Assembly (NCBI GenBank): GCA_041399205.1
Contig: JAWKTK010000006.1
Span: 62,001-126,000 of the forward strand
Length of the DNA: 64,000 nt
Reading direction: 5' to 3'
DNA from: JAGQOZ01 sp041399205
Lineage (GTDB): Bacteria > Planctomycetota > Planctomycetia > Pirellulales > Pirellulaceae
The notes below the pieces were generated by a model. That model was not told the DNA's origin. It saw only the letters and a list, made by a program, of their open reading frames with translations, and made no database searches. Made by a program: the position numbers and the translations under genes. Shown piece after piece: positions 38,549-47,643 of the stretch. Position 1 is the stretch's first letter. The number at the start of each line of letters is the position of its first letter.

Positions 38549-40501
38549 GTGGTCAACTTTCAGCTCAATCGATTCGTGCATCGCGCAGCGCTGGCGCTGC
38601 TGGCAGTGTCCATGACAGCGGTCCGTGTCTGCGCAGTGACTCCATTTGAAAACTTGGTTACGAATTCAACAAAGGGTTTCTTGACCATTACTAATTGTGA
38701 AGAATTTCGGCAGCATTGGCGCGAATCACAATTTGGCCAACTGGCAGCCGATCCGACGACTCAGCCGTTTGCCACCGATTTGCTAGGACAAATTCGAGAT
38801 CGTTTGATTCAGCAGAATTTTGCCATCGAAATTGACTGGGCGTTGGTTGTTGCTTCGTGTGACAAAGAACTGGCCATTGCGGCTATCCAGCCGGACCATG
38901 ATCCTGCGAAACATGCCAGTGTGTTCTTGATGGACACCACCGGACGGACGGAAGAGGCGAAGCAATTAACGGCCAACCTTGAAGCTCAGCTGATGAAGCA
39001 GAAGGCGCACAAACAACAAAGATCGCTAGACGGGATCGAACTGACTACCTACACGTTGCCTCGTCAAAAAGGCGAAACTTCGGAACGTCAAGTTGTGCAT
39101 GTTCATCAAGAAGATTTGTACCTGGTCAGCAATTCTGCCGACGTCGCGGCCAGTTTAGCCAGCCGATTTGCTCGCCAAGATGACTCGGATTCGTTAGCCC
39201 AAGACACAACGTACATATCCGTGCATTCGAAGCTGAAAAACGAAGACGCCGAACAAGCTCAACTGCGTTGGTACGTCCGACCGGTTGGGTTCGGCCAGAT
39301 TGTTCGAGCGTCTCGGCCACGTTCCATCAAAGACAAGACCATCTTGGCAGATCAGGGCTTTGATGCCATCCAAGCAATGGGTGGCACCTGCAATCTGACG
39401 GTGGGCCAACACGACGTAGAACACCACACATATATTTACGCTCCGGGCGAAGAGGGCGAACGATTCCGTTTGGCTGCTCGAATGCTGCAGTTCCCCAACC
39501 GCACGGATTGGTCCATCGAACCGTGGGTGCCCACCGATGTCGCCGCCTTCAGTCGCTTTAGCTGGAAACTACAAGAAGCCTTTGAATATTCCACGACGCT
39601 GGTGGATGCCTTTGCCGGAACCGATGGATTTCTAAATGACGTGCTGGACAGCATTCGCGATGATCCCAAGGGGCCGAAAGTCGATTTACGCAAAGAACTG
39701 ATCGGCCATCTGAAGAACGAAGGATTCGTCGTTTCGGACAATGTCGTGCCGACAACGCCGTCGTCCGAACGCACCATGGCCGCAGTGCCCCTGACACAAC
39801 CAGACACCGTCGCCAAGACGCTGGAAAAGGTGTTCAAAGAGGACGCATACGCGCGCAGCAGTATCGTGGGCCAACACGTCATCTGGGAAATCTTACCCAG
39901 CGACGATTTTGGTGGGAACGAACCCGACTTTGGAAGTTTTGACGGAATCGACGGATTTAAAGACGACTTTAGCGGCGACGACACCAGCGAAATCTCCAAG
40001 GACCAAAAAAGCGACTTCGCCATCACCGTGGCCCACGGACACTTAATCATTTCGTCCCAGTATTCTCAGCTACAAGACTTGCTGGGAGCTCAAAAGGCCG
40101 CTGCCCCTCTGAGCCAAGCCGGAGACTACCAGACGATTAACGATCACCTGGTGGAAATGGGAGCGGGCGAGGATTGTGCTCGCTTCTTTTCTCGATTATC
40201 CGAAGTCCTGCGTCCCAACTATGAACTTTTGCGGCAAGGCAAGATGCCCGAATCAGAAACCATGCTGGGCCGATTGCTGAATCGCGTACTAGGTCCAGAA
40301 GACAAGACGGAAAAACGCAAGCAGGAACTGAACGCCCAGAAGCTTCCCGCATTCCAGTTGCTGGAAAAATACCTGGGGCCGACTGGTTCGTTCATTCAAA
40401 CGCAGGACGAAGGCTGGGTGATTAAAGGAGTCATCCTGTCTCCCGAAGTGGTACAGAAACACGTCAAGTCTTCTGCCATGGTGGGACGGCCGCGACGTTA
40501 A
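38549..40501 (+). CDS. Large exported protein of unknown function
   Basis: A 650-residue protein starting at GTG 38549, chosen because AGGAGG lies five bases upstream. A signal peptide (FVHRAALALLAVSMTAVRVCA) follows. The mature part is soluble and alpha/beta, with repeated phrases such as IDWALVVASCDKELAIAA and HGHLIISSQYSQLQDLL. It also has Asp/Gly-rich loops (FGGNEPDFGSFDGIDGF) in the last third. The layout of paired sensor-like alpha/beta units resembles DUF3352-type exported proteins, though I cannot confirm this. No metal or catalytic motif is seen. It converges with RNase D. Confidence 0.6.
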   Translation: MVNFQLNRFVHRAALALLAVSMTAVRVCAVTPFENLVTNSTKGFLTITNCEEFRQHWRESQFGQLAADPTTQPFATDLLGQIRDRLIQQNFAIEIDWALVVASCDKELAIAAIQPDHDPAKHASVFLMDTTGRTEEAKQLTANLEAQLMKQKAHKQQRSLDGIELTTYTLPRQKGETSERQVVHVHQEDLYLVSNSADVAASLASRFARQDDSDSLAQDTTYISVHSKLKNEDAEQAQLRWYVRPVGFGQIVRASRPRSIKDKTILADQGFDAIQAMGGTCNLTVGQHDVEHHTYIYAPGEEGERFRLAARMLQFPNRTDWSIEPWVPTDVAAFSRFSWKLQEAFEYSTTLVDAFAGTDGFLNDVLDSIRDDPKGPKVDLRKELIGHLKNEGFVVSDNVVPTTPSSERTMAAVPLTQPDTVAKTLEKVFKEDAYARSSIVGQHVIWEILPSDDFGGNEPDFGSFDGIDGFKDDFSGDDTSEISKDQKSDFAITVAHGHLIISSQYSQLQDLLGAQKAAAPLSQAGDYQTINDHLVEMGAGEDCARFFSRLSEVLRPNYELLRQGKMPESETMLGRLLNRVLGPEDKTEKRKQELNAQKLPAFQLLEKYLGPTGSFIQTQDEGWVIKGVILSPEVVQKHVKSSAMVGRPRR

Positions 40502-40555
40502 TTTCGGCCTTCACAAACCGCGTGGCATGAATGCCGTGATGTGGGCCTGCGTGAT

Positions 40556-41755
40556 CTAAGTCTGCGGCGAATTCGAATTCGGTTCGATGATCAATGGTTC
40601 GTCGGCCAGTGGATCTTGGATGCGAATCGACATGCTTCCGTCCAAGAGTCGGTCGATCGTCTTTCCTACGACAGACGCTCGCCAACCTTGTGCCAAGGCG
40701 GGCACTTCTTCGTCTGCCCATTGCTTTGGCTGCAGTCGGTACGCCACCAAGTCTCGAACGTCCTGGACGGTTCCCACAATTCCGGGCGCCAGCTTTTGCG
40801 ATCGGCAAATACTAGAAAGTGCCGTCGCAATAAACTGGCCCAAGATAGTTGCTTGCGACGACGGCTTGCGGCTTAGTGGCGCCGGCCACTCGCTTTTAGG
40901 AAGCTCCAACGCATGCTGAATACAGTCCGAAATTTCAGGCAATGCACGTTTGGAAATACTGCGTTCCAATCCGCGAATGGCTTGGATCTGTTTGATATCC
41001 GATTTCGCTCGACGCGAAAGTTCGATCAACAGGTCGTCTCGTAGAATGCGTCGAGGAGGTCGATTGGTGGCCTGAGCCACACCTTCGCGCCACCGCCACA
41101 ATTCGCGAAGAATCACCAGACTTCGTTCGCGCAGCCCAGACAGCCCGGAGACTCGACGCCATTTTTCTCGCTTTTCGGCCTCTTCGATTTCTGATTGCCA
41201 GCTGTGCATTTCGTCATCCAGCCAACTAACTCGATCTAGACTGACCAGATCGGCATGAATTCGATCGCGTAACTGTTTCAGGTAGATTACGTCCTGCAGC
41301 GCGTATTCGATCTGTCGGTCGGTCAACGGACGTCGTCGCCAATCGGTTCTCGTTTCGCCCTTGACCAACTGCACTCCCAACAGCTTGGCGATCAGCTTTC
41401 CGTAAGCCGCCGGGTATTCTAATCCCACCAAGCCAGCCGCAATTTGCACGTCAAACAACCGAGCGGGCCAGGCATCGACCGCTCGTAGACAGAACCGCAG
41501 TTCTTCTCGAGCTGCATGCGCGATGGTGTAGTGACTTCCTTGGGCCAAGACCTGCCAAAACGGAGTCATATCCTGAACACGGTACGGATCAATTACCGCC
41601 AGCTGATGGTCCGTAGCCACTTGAACCAAACATAGTTCAGGGAAATAGGTGTCTTCCGAAACAAACTCGGTGTCAAACGAAATAAATTTCGCATCTTGCA
41701 ATGACTTCGCAAATGATTCCAAAGCTTGCTGCGAATCAATGTAGTCGTGCTGCAC
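40556..41755 (-). CDS. rnd: Ribonuclease D (DEDD exonuclease with HRDC domains)
   Basis: A 399-residue 3'-5' exoribonuclease used in tRNA maturation. The DEDD ligands are visible: FISFDTEFVSEDTYFPELCLVQVA (Exo I), TIAHAAREELRFC (Exo II) and LTDRQIEYALQDVIYLKQL (Exo III, Tyr-type). Residues ~200-400 hold one or two helical HRDC-like domains (LRELWRWREGVAQATNRPPRRILRDDLL). Its length matches E. coli RNase D (~375). The start is GTG at 41755. It lies upstream of, and divergent from, the tRNA-Ser gene by ~410 bases. Confidence 0.92.
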   Translation of the reverse strand: MQHDYIDSQQALESFAKSLQDAKFISFDTEFVSEDTYFPELCLVQVATDHQLAVIDPYRVQDMTPFWQVLAQGSHYTIAHAAREELRFCLRAVDAWPARLFDVQIAAGLVGLEYPAAYGKLIAKLLGVQLVKGETRTDWRRRPLTDRQIEYALQDVIYLKQLRDRIHADLVSLDRVSWLDDEMHSWQSEIEEAEKREKWRRVSGLSGLRERSLVILRELWRWREGVAQATNRPPRRILRDDLLIELSRRAKSDIKQIQAIRGLERSISKRALPEISDCIQHALELPKSEWPAPLSRKPSSQATILGQFIATALSSICRSQKLAPGIVGTVQDVRDLVAYRLQPKQWADEEVPALAQGWRASVVGKTIDRLLDGSMSIRIQDPLADEPLIIEPNSNSPQT

Positions 41756-42165
41756 AGTCGATCTTTTGTTCTAGGGAGAAGGTCATCGAATGAGAATCGC
41801 GAATTTTGGCCTGCGGATGCAAGTCGTATTTCCGAACGCCAAACGGAGCCCAGAAATCAAATGCCGTAGCGATACACTGCGTTTGCCGAGCCAGGATGTT
41901 AATCCAGGATCGTCTTGGCCGCTAGAAGGGGTTTTTTCGTTCTGTTAGGGGCGAATTCCATCGATTAAGCACACCAAGAACATAAGAATCGATTCACCCA
42001 ATTTCGGCCCGGAAGAACAAGCGAACTTGGGATCGAATCGTTCTTTTGGATCGATCCAACATCGCAATTGCAAAAATCTGTCGTCTTCTGGAGCGAATCA
42101 CACCCGTTTCGACGACTTCCGTCTTTTCAATCCTTGGACGTTCTATTACGATTCGTCTTTCACTC
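41756..42165. other. Intergenic region upstream of tRNA-Ser
   Basis: 410 bases with no believable protein gene. A run of Ts (GGGGTTTTTTCG near 41930) has no good stem before it. I see no repeat or hairpin here. Confidence 0.45.
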
Positions 42166-42247
42166 GGAGGGTAAGCGAATGGTTAGCGGCCTCACTGGAA
42201 CTGAGGTGCCGGGAAACCGGTTGTGGGTTCGAGTCCCATGCCCTCCG
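42166..42247 (+). tRNA. tRNA-Ser(GGA)
   Basis: A class II tRNA of ~82 bases. The anticodon stem CCTCA/TGAGG (42190-42194 and 42202-42206 region) has loop CTGGAAC, giving anticodon GGA, which reads serine UCC/UCU. The long variable arm is a stem GCCGG-GAAA-CCGGT. The T arm is GTGGG-TTCGAGT-CCCAT and the D loop contains GG. The acceptor GGAGGGT/GCCCTCC closes it with G as discriminator, the usual serine identity base. With this register position 8 is A rather than U; shifting one base (CGGAGGG) restores U8 but changes the discriminator to C. CCA is not encoded. Confidence 0.88.
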
Positions 42248-42285
42248 CTTTGCGGAAAGTCACCGATACGGCAGTGACCATAGAG

Positions 42286-42645
42286 CTACGATCCAGACAC
42301 CTGTTGTTCGTACGCCGCGATGACGCTTTCTTCAATCATCTTGCGACATTCGGCATTGATGGGGTGTGCTATGTCGAAATGGATTTTGGAATCGCCTCGA
42401 GTATCTCGAGGAACTCGCTTTCCACAATTCGAGCAATACACGCTGTCAACTGCGTTCTTAAAGCCGCATGAATTGCATTTCTGAGTCACTTTGCGACTTG
42501 GCATGGCCACCAACAGCCCGTCCGCCTTTTCAATCACGCGAACGTTGTGTACGACAAAGCAGTTGTCGAAAATCACCGCGCAATATGCTTTCAGCCGGTC
42601 TTCAGCGTTATCACAAAGGTTTACTTGAACTTCCGTCACTTCCAC
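42286..42645 (-). CDS. spoVG: SpoVG-family protein with an inserted zinc ribbon
   Basis: A 119-residue protein. The start is GTG at 42645, giving VEVTEVQVNL, which matches the usual SpoVG beginning MEVTEV; an upstream ATG at 42693 adds 16 residues. The SpoVG core follows: LKAYCAVIFDNCFVVHNVRVIEKADGLLVAMPSRKVTQ. Then a CxxC-(13)-CxxC zinc ribbon is inserted (CNSCGFKNAVDSVYCSNCGKRV), and the core resumes with FDIAHPINAECRKMIEESVIAAYEQ. SpoVG binds DNA/RNA and regulates division, capsule and other traits in Firmicutes and spirochaetes. The ribbon could add nucleic-acid or protein binding. It lies end to end beside tRNA-Ser. Confidence 0.9.
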   Translation of the reverse strand: MEVTEVQVNLCDNAEDRLKAYCAVIFDNCFVVHNVRVIEKADGLLVAMPSRKVTQKCNSCGFKNAVDSVYCSNCGKRVPRDTRGDSKIHFDIAHPINAECRKMIEESVIAAYEQQVSGS

Positions 42646-42865
42646 AGAAAGAAACTCCCCAGTCCAATCTAATCCAGATGCCGCCGAAAACACCTGTCCG
42701 TATTTGTTGCTAAGTGTTACCTAAACCTATCCTTCCAACTGCGATATTGTGTATAGCCATGGATGTATTCGCCATGAAAGGCAAGACTCGTTGGATGATA
42801 ATGTTTTTGGAGTTAAATTTCGATAGGACTATCCGATTCGCTGGAAAATAAAGGGATGCACAATC

Positions 42866-43819
42866 GTGAAAATCGTAATCTTGGACGGTCGCACTCTGAA
42901 CCCAGGAGACAACCCTTGGACGTCCGTTGAACAGTTGGGGGATGTCACGGTTTACGATCGAACGACAAAAGCACAATTTCTTGAACGCGCTGGCGACGCG
43001 GAAGTCTTAGTCATCAACAAGTTCAAGCTAACCGCGCAGCACTTGGATTGTCTACCGAATCTTGGCTACATTGCGGTAACCGCGACAGGTTTCGACTGTG
43101 TCGACATCCATTCGGCCCAATCCAAAGGCATTCCGGTGTCCAACGTCCCAATCTATGGAACGGATTCGGTTGCCCAGTATGTCTTTGCCATGCTGTTTCA
43201 CATTCTGCACCGAATCGACCTTCACGATCAGGCCATTCGCGCAGGCGAATGGCAAGCTCGCGGGGACTTTTCCTTCTGGTTATCCCCGCTTACAGAAATC
43301 GCCGGAAAGACCATTGGTGTCGTCGGTTTCGGTCGAATCGGCAAACAGGTTGGCACTATTGCCCAAGCGATGGGCATGAATGTCATCACCGCTACTCGTC
43401 GCCCACCGGAAAACGCTCCGGGAGTTCGTCATGTCAGCTTGACCGAACTGCAACAACAGGCGGATATCATTTCACTGAACTGCCCGCTAAACAACCAAAC
43501 GCAACAGATGGTTAATCAACAATTCCTTGCGAATTGCAAGCCAAATTGCGTGCTGATCAACGCCAGCCGAGGAGCTTTGATCTGCGAACAAGACTTGGCA
43601 AATGCCTTAAATCAAGGCGTTATCGCGGCCGCCGGCGTCGACGTGGCTTCGACCGAACCCATCGATCAAGACAATCCGTTACTAACGGCCAAGAACCTGT
43701 TCATAACGCCTCATCTGGCCTGGGCCACACTGGAAGCTCGCCAACGTCTGATGCAAACCACTGCCGATAACATTCGTTCTTACATCGAAGGAAACCCCAT
43801 CAACGTGGTAAACGCCTAG
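42866..43819 (+). CDS. D-2-hydroxyacid dehydrogenase (glycerate/hydroxypyruvate reductase-like)
   Basis: A 317-residue NAD(P)-dependent dehydrogenase. The nucleotide motif is GVVGFGRIGKQVG. The catalytic Arg (INASRGALI), Glu (ASTEPIDQDNPL) and His (FITPHLAWATLEAR) are all in place. HAWATxEAR-type endings are typical of glycerate dehydrogenase/hydroxypyruvate reductase, the best guess, although other 2-ketoacid substrates are possible. The start is GTG at 42866 with AAAGGG upstream. The gene converges with the Xaa-Pro dipeptidase gene, 14 bases apart. Confidence 0.92.
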   Translation: MKIVILDGRTLNPGDNPWTSVEQLGDVTVYDRTTKAQFLERAGDAEVLVINKFKLTAQHLDCLPNLGYIAVTATGFDCVDIHSAQSKGIPVSNVPIYGTDSVAQYVFAMLFHILHRIDLHDQAIRAGEWQARGDFSFWLSPLTEIAGKTIGVVGFGRIGKQVGTIAQAMGMNVITATRRPPENAPGVRHVSLTELQQQADIISLNCPLNNQTQQMVNQQFLANCKPNCVLINASRGALICEQDLANALNQGVIAAAGVDVASTEPIDQDNPLLTAKNLFITPHLAWATLEARQRLMQTTADNIRSYIEGNPINVVNA

Positions 43820-43833
43820 CCGCAGCCAGCTGA

Positions 43834-45147
43834 TTATTCCGGATGATAAGGACGAGTCAGGTTGCGATGCCCGCCATCGGTGACCAAAACATCATCTTCA
43901 ATCCGCATTCCGCCATACCCACGCCAAGCATCAATTCGCTCCCAGTTGAAGGCCCTTGCATTCGCGCCGGATCGCTCCGGTCGAAGCAACGAATCAATGA
44001 AATAGACACCCGGCTCAATCGTCACCACCATGGTCGGCTCCAAAATACGGGTCGTGCGCAGAAACGGATATTCAGCAGGTGGCGCTTTTGCGCCACCGGA
44101 AATATTTTCTTGCCTTCCCGCTACATCGTGGACTTGAATCCCCAAAAAATGACCAAGGCCATGCGGAAAAAAGACTCGAGTTAACCCGCGGTCAAACGCT
44201 TCGTGTCCCGATACGTTTAGGATTTGGTAGTTGGCAAGCAATTCGCCAATAAGCTGATGGGCTTGTACGTGCAAGTCAACAAAGGAGACATCCGGCTTCA
44301 CGGCATCACACAGCGCCAGTTCCAAGGCGTTGAAGTCCCGCAACATTGCTCGGAAACCTTCATCAACGGAACTCGCGGCCCAAGTCCGAGTGATATCGGA
44401 CGCATAGCCAGCATACGTCGCGCCGCTGTCCAGCAGCAAAACGTCACCGCTGACGTTTCTTCGCTTATTTACGTAATGCAGAAACGAACCTTTCTGGTTC
44501 AACGCCACAATGCTCTCGTAGGGCAATTCTGCGTCAATTCCGCCGGCCGCCTGAACGTAGGCATGATGGATATCGAGTTCCGAACCGTGATTTTCGAACA
44601 CTTGCCGAGCCGCATAATGTGCCTTGGCCGCAATGTCATTCGCTTGTTCAATACAATAGATTTCATAGTCCGACTTGTAGCTACGAATCCAATGCAAGCC
44701 GGTGACCACGCTGTCCGGATTGACTTGCGCGGCGGCAAATCCGCATGTTTCGGCAAACGCGACGTCTTCTCCGACAAACGCAGCTTTGCCAACTTCGCCC
44801 ACGTGCTTGGGTACATCGTCCGCCTTCGATACGCAAATCATTTCGAACTCATTTTGCCAATACGATTCGACCAGCTTCGTCGGTTCGTACCAATAATCGT
44901 CCGGCGAATACCAAATCAATTTCGGTTGTTCGCCAGGTCGAATCACCAAACAATGGCCCGGCCCAGAAATCGGAACCAAGTATGCGAAATTAGGATTGGT
45001 GCGAAACGGCGCGTATTGATCGTCCCCAAAATAGTAGTGATGGCAGCCGCTGTGCAGCACCAATTTGTCGATGCCACACGAATCCCAAATTTGTTCCAGC
45101 TGTTGCAGCACGTATTGCACATGTTGCCGATATAGCGAGGCATCCAT
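43834..45147 (-). CDS. pepQ: Xaa-Pro dipeptidase (M24B, PepQ-like)
   Basis: A 437-residue metallopeptidase splitting Xaa-Pro dipeptides. The start at 45147 (MDASLYRQHVQYVLQQLEQIW) aligns with the start of E. coli PepQ; an ATG at 45171 adds eight residues. The creatinase-type N-domain is followed by the pita-bread domain with metal ligands: LLLDSGATYAGYASDITRTW (two Asp), FFPHGLGHFLGIQVHD (His), VVTIEPGVYFI (Glu) and GGMRIEDDVLVTDGG (Glu). All five ligands appear present. It is a cytoplasmic housekeeping enzyme; it is divergent from a small exported protein gene. Confidence 0.93.
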   Translation of the reverse strand: MDASLYRQHVQYVLQQLEQIWDSCGIDKLVLHSGCHHYYFGDDQYAPFRTNPNFAYLVPISGPGHCLVIRPGEQPKLIWYSPDDYWYEPTKLVESYWQNEFEMICVSKADDVPKHVGEVGKAAFVGEDVAFAETCGFAAAQVNPDSVVTGLHWIRSYKSDYEIYCIEQANDIAAKAHYAARQVFENHGSELDIHHAYVQAAGGIDAELPYESIVALNQKGSFLHYVNKRRNVSGDVLLLDSGATYAGYASDITRTWAASSVDEGFRAMLRDFNALELALCDAVKPDVSFVDLHVQAHQLIGELLANYQILNVSGHEAFDRGLTRVFFPHGLGHFLGIQVHDVAGRQENISGGAKAPPAEYPFLRTTRILEPTMVVTIEPGVYFIDSLLRPERSGANARAFNWERIDAWRGYGGMRIEDDVLVTDGGHRNLTRPYHPE

Positions 45148-45276
45148 TATCTGACTCCCAATATTTTCCATTCGAAAGACTACGGGTGTAACAATCGACA
45201 GGTTCCTTCGCTTGCCTGAAGGTCGAGCAACGTCGCTCGAATCCCAAAATCGCTTGCTCAAGTAAAGGAAACTGTT

Positions 45277-45777
45277 ATGAATCGCAAATCTACTCTGATC
45301 CTGTTCGCATTCGCCACTGCCACCACATTGGCTTCGCACGCCCATGCCGACTGGTATGGCTACGGCGGCCCCGTTGGTCGGCCCTACATTCAGCACCAAT
45401 CACCCATTGGCGTCGGTCCGTTGGTGACACCGCAACTGCCGTCCGCTCCGGCCGGATCCACACTGACCCTGCCCGCAAACTTTCTGGGCCCTGTCCCCGG
45501 AAGCGTGTTCATGGTCTTTAAGGATATCAAACTGCCGGTACAAATTGTCAATTGGTCCAATGAATCAATCACCATTACTCTGCCGCCCATGGCGATTCGA
45601 CATGACGTGCGAATTCGTTTAGACGTGATCCTGCCACATGGACAAGTCGGACTGCAGAAGTTGCTGTTGGTAACACCGCCGGCAGACGTCATCCTACATC
45701 CCACGGCTCCGCAGTCACCGCTGCCCACCAACGCAGCGTTGCAAGCAGCGGGACTATTGGGCGAACTCGGAAATTAG
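45277..45777 (+). CDS. Small exported protein with an IPT/TIG-like beta domain
   Basis: A 166-residue protein. It has a signal peptide (LILFAFATATTLASHAHAD) then a Gly/Tyr/Pro-rich stretch (WYGYGGPVGRPYI). A beta region follows: PAGSTLTLPANFLGPVPGSVFMVF, LPVQIVNWSNESITITLPP and GLQKLLLVTPP. This fits an immunoglobulin-like IPT/TIG fold, where a G-x-x-L-x-G-x-NF motif is usual. Ribosome site AAAGGAAA lies before the ATG. Function unknown. Confidence 0.7.
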   Translation: MNRKSTLILFAFATATTLASHAHADWYGYGGPVGRPYIQHQSPIGVGPLVTPQLPSAPAGSTLTLPANFLGPVPGSVFMVFKDIKLPVQIVNWSNESITITLPPMAIRHDVRIRLDVILPHGQVGLQKLLLVTPPADVILHPTAPQSPLPTNAALQAAGLLGELGN

Positions 45778-45809
45778 GTCTCCGCTACAGCGGGAACCGA
45801 CGGAACGAG

Positions 45810-46041
45810 TAGCCCGACACGTGGGCTTTGAAGTTGCGCATTCGCACTCGGCGGAATTTCCTAGCCCGACGCGTTAGTTTTGAAGTTGCGTTTTTTCCTA
45901 GCCCGACACGTAAGTGAGGGAAAAACAGGGAATCCACGGTCTCTCGCTCTCACGCTTCGGGCTAGGATGTTTCGCCGCAAACACGCAATTGCGCAACTTC
46001 AAAAAGCGTAAGCGAGTGGATTCATAGAAACTCGCTTACGC
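45810..46041. repeat. Cluster of planctomycete TAGCCCGA repeats with a terminal hairpin
   Basis: This ~230-base intergenic stretch contains copies of TAGCCCGACRCGT (45810, 45862, 45899) and one inverted copy (45951-45966). The TTTGAAGTTGCG companion follows copies at 45826 and 45879 and recurs inverted at 45992. Copy 45899 and the inverted copy at 45951 form a long imperfect hairpin. I recall such elements as widespread in Pirellulaceae. They resemble REP-type sequences. Confidence 0.8.
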
Positions 46042-46047
46042 ATTTTT
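46001..46047 (-). terminator. Bidirectional terminator after the sorbosone-dehydrogenase-like gene
   Basis: A perfect 12-bp stem (46006-46017, GCGTAAGCGAGT, with 46030-46041) has a 12-base loop, AAAAA before and ATTTTT after. It ends ~35 bases from the stop of the minus-strand dehydrogenase gene and serves transcription from both sides. Confidence 0.8.
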
Positions 46048-46075
46048 GCTTTGGCCACGATCAAGAGAACAAGAA

Positions 46076-47583
46076 TCACTGCGGAATGAAGTTCAGCGTG
46101 TAATATCCCACCGGATGCACCAGCGGTTCATTCGCTTCCGATCGCACTCCGTCCAAATGCAATTCGTGCACGTGACCTTCCTGCAATTCCGACAGTTTGA
46201 TGCGAACCAACTTCAAATCGTCGGAAACCACAACGTCGGTGATCTGCGGCTTCGAATGATCTACTTCGGGACTTCCGTAGCTGGACTGATAGATGTAGGT
46301 GTACGTTTCCATCGAATACGAATCCTTATCAGCCGCCGCTTGCGGATCGACCGCCTTGGTGAATTCCAATTCAAACCCGTCCGATTTCGCTCGCATCTCT
46401 TTCACTTCGAACGGCACTTTTCCCGTCCAGTCCAATCGCTCGAGCGCATAAGGCGCGCGGCCTCGTGAACCCCAACCGCGATTCGTGCCGCCGACAAACA
46501 AACTGCCCGACTCGGACATCACCATCGCCACGTTACCACTGCCAAAACCTTCTTTAAATGGAAAACACACGCCTTGATAATGACCATCTATTTTTTCCAA
46601 GAAGACTCGCATCACCGTGCTGTGCGTTTGATCCGAAACAAACAACTGCCCTGCAAACGGACCGAATTTGCCTTGCGACGTATCACACGCAATGCCGCTG
46701 GCCGATTGCCCCATCTTCTGATACGGAAACATCACGGCCGTCGGTTCCAGTTCCGAAATTTGTTTGGCTTGTTGCTTAATACGAGTATTACTTTCCGGTT
46801 CGGCTGGCCGATCACCAATAGCGTCCGTCAAATCGTAATACTTATTCCCGGTCGGATTGCCTTGGAACGAACCGGGACGAAGCCACTTCAATCCGCACGT
46901 ACCGTTCCACGGACCTTGATTGTCCGTATAAAAAACGTCACCCGCTACGTTCATGCCGATGCCGCCGGGACTTCGAATTCCACTGCACGTCGGTTGGCAC
47001 TTCCCATCCGCGGAAACTCGCATACACCAACCACGAAACGGGCTTTCATCCGCTGCCGCGCCGGAACCCGTCAGACACAACACCACCCACATTTGCCCTT
47101 GCGGATCGAACTTGGACCCAAAAGCGTATTCGTGATAATCACCGTTGATACCCCAACCGTCTGACACCGTCTCAAACACATCCGCTCGACCATCTTCGTC
47201 TTGATCCACCAGCCGAGTCACCTCGCAGCGCTGCGTGGCGTACAGATGTCCTTCGTGAAAAGACAGCCCCAAGACTTCATGCAATCCTGAAGCAAACTTT
47301 TGGTAACGCATGTCTTGCGGTCGGCCAAATGGATTGGAAACCAAATAGATTTCACCTCGCCGACTGCTCACGGCCAACTTAGGACCGGGCAACAACTCCA
47401 CGCACCGACTTCCAGATAAGCCGCATCCGGAATAGGAAGTTCCGTGATCTTGTAATAGTCATCTTCGTCCGGCCCGCTTGCCTCTTGCGTCGATGCAACT
47501 TGCGACAAGACGACAGAAATACACAAACCCAGCATGATTCGCGACCACCAAGATTGCCGCGGAACGAATGGAAACCAGTTCAT
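46076..47583 (-). CDS. Exported sorbosone/PQQ-dehydrogenase-like beta-propeller protein (one frame change)
   Basis: A ~502-residue exported protein. It begins with a signal region (IMLGLCISVVLSQVASTQ). The frame changes near 47400 between AAYLEVGA and VELLPGPKLAVSSRRGEIYLV; one missing G would restore it. The rest is a beta-propeller: HEVLGLSFHEGHLYATQRCEVTRLVDQDEDGRADVFETV, HEYAFGSKFDPQGQMW, GIRSPGGIGMNVAGDVFYTDNQGPWNGT and GSLFVGGTNRGWGSRG. The family is common in planctomycetes as part of sugar- or polymer-related exported modules. The multihaem cytochrome gene immediately upstream on the same strand is its probable electron partner. Confidence 0.8.
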
Positions 47584-47643
47584 ATTTTCACTTTCAATTT
47601 ACGTGTGCGAATGATTCAAATTTGCCAGCTTTCGACACCGCCA

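Noticed and set aside
44224..45135. Plus-strand open frame of ~303 codons
   Set aside because: It is opposite the Xaa-Pro dipeptidase, whose five metal ligands are present; the antisense product resembles nothing.
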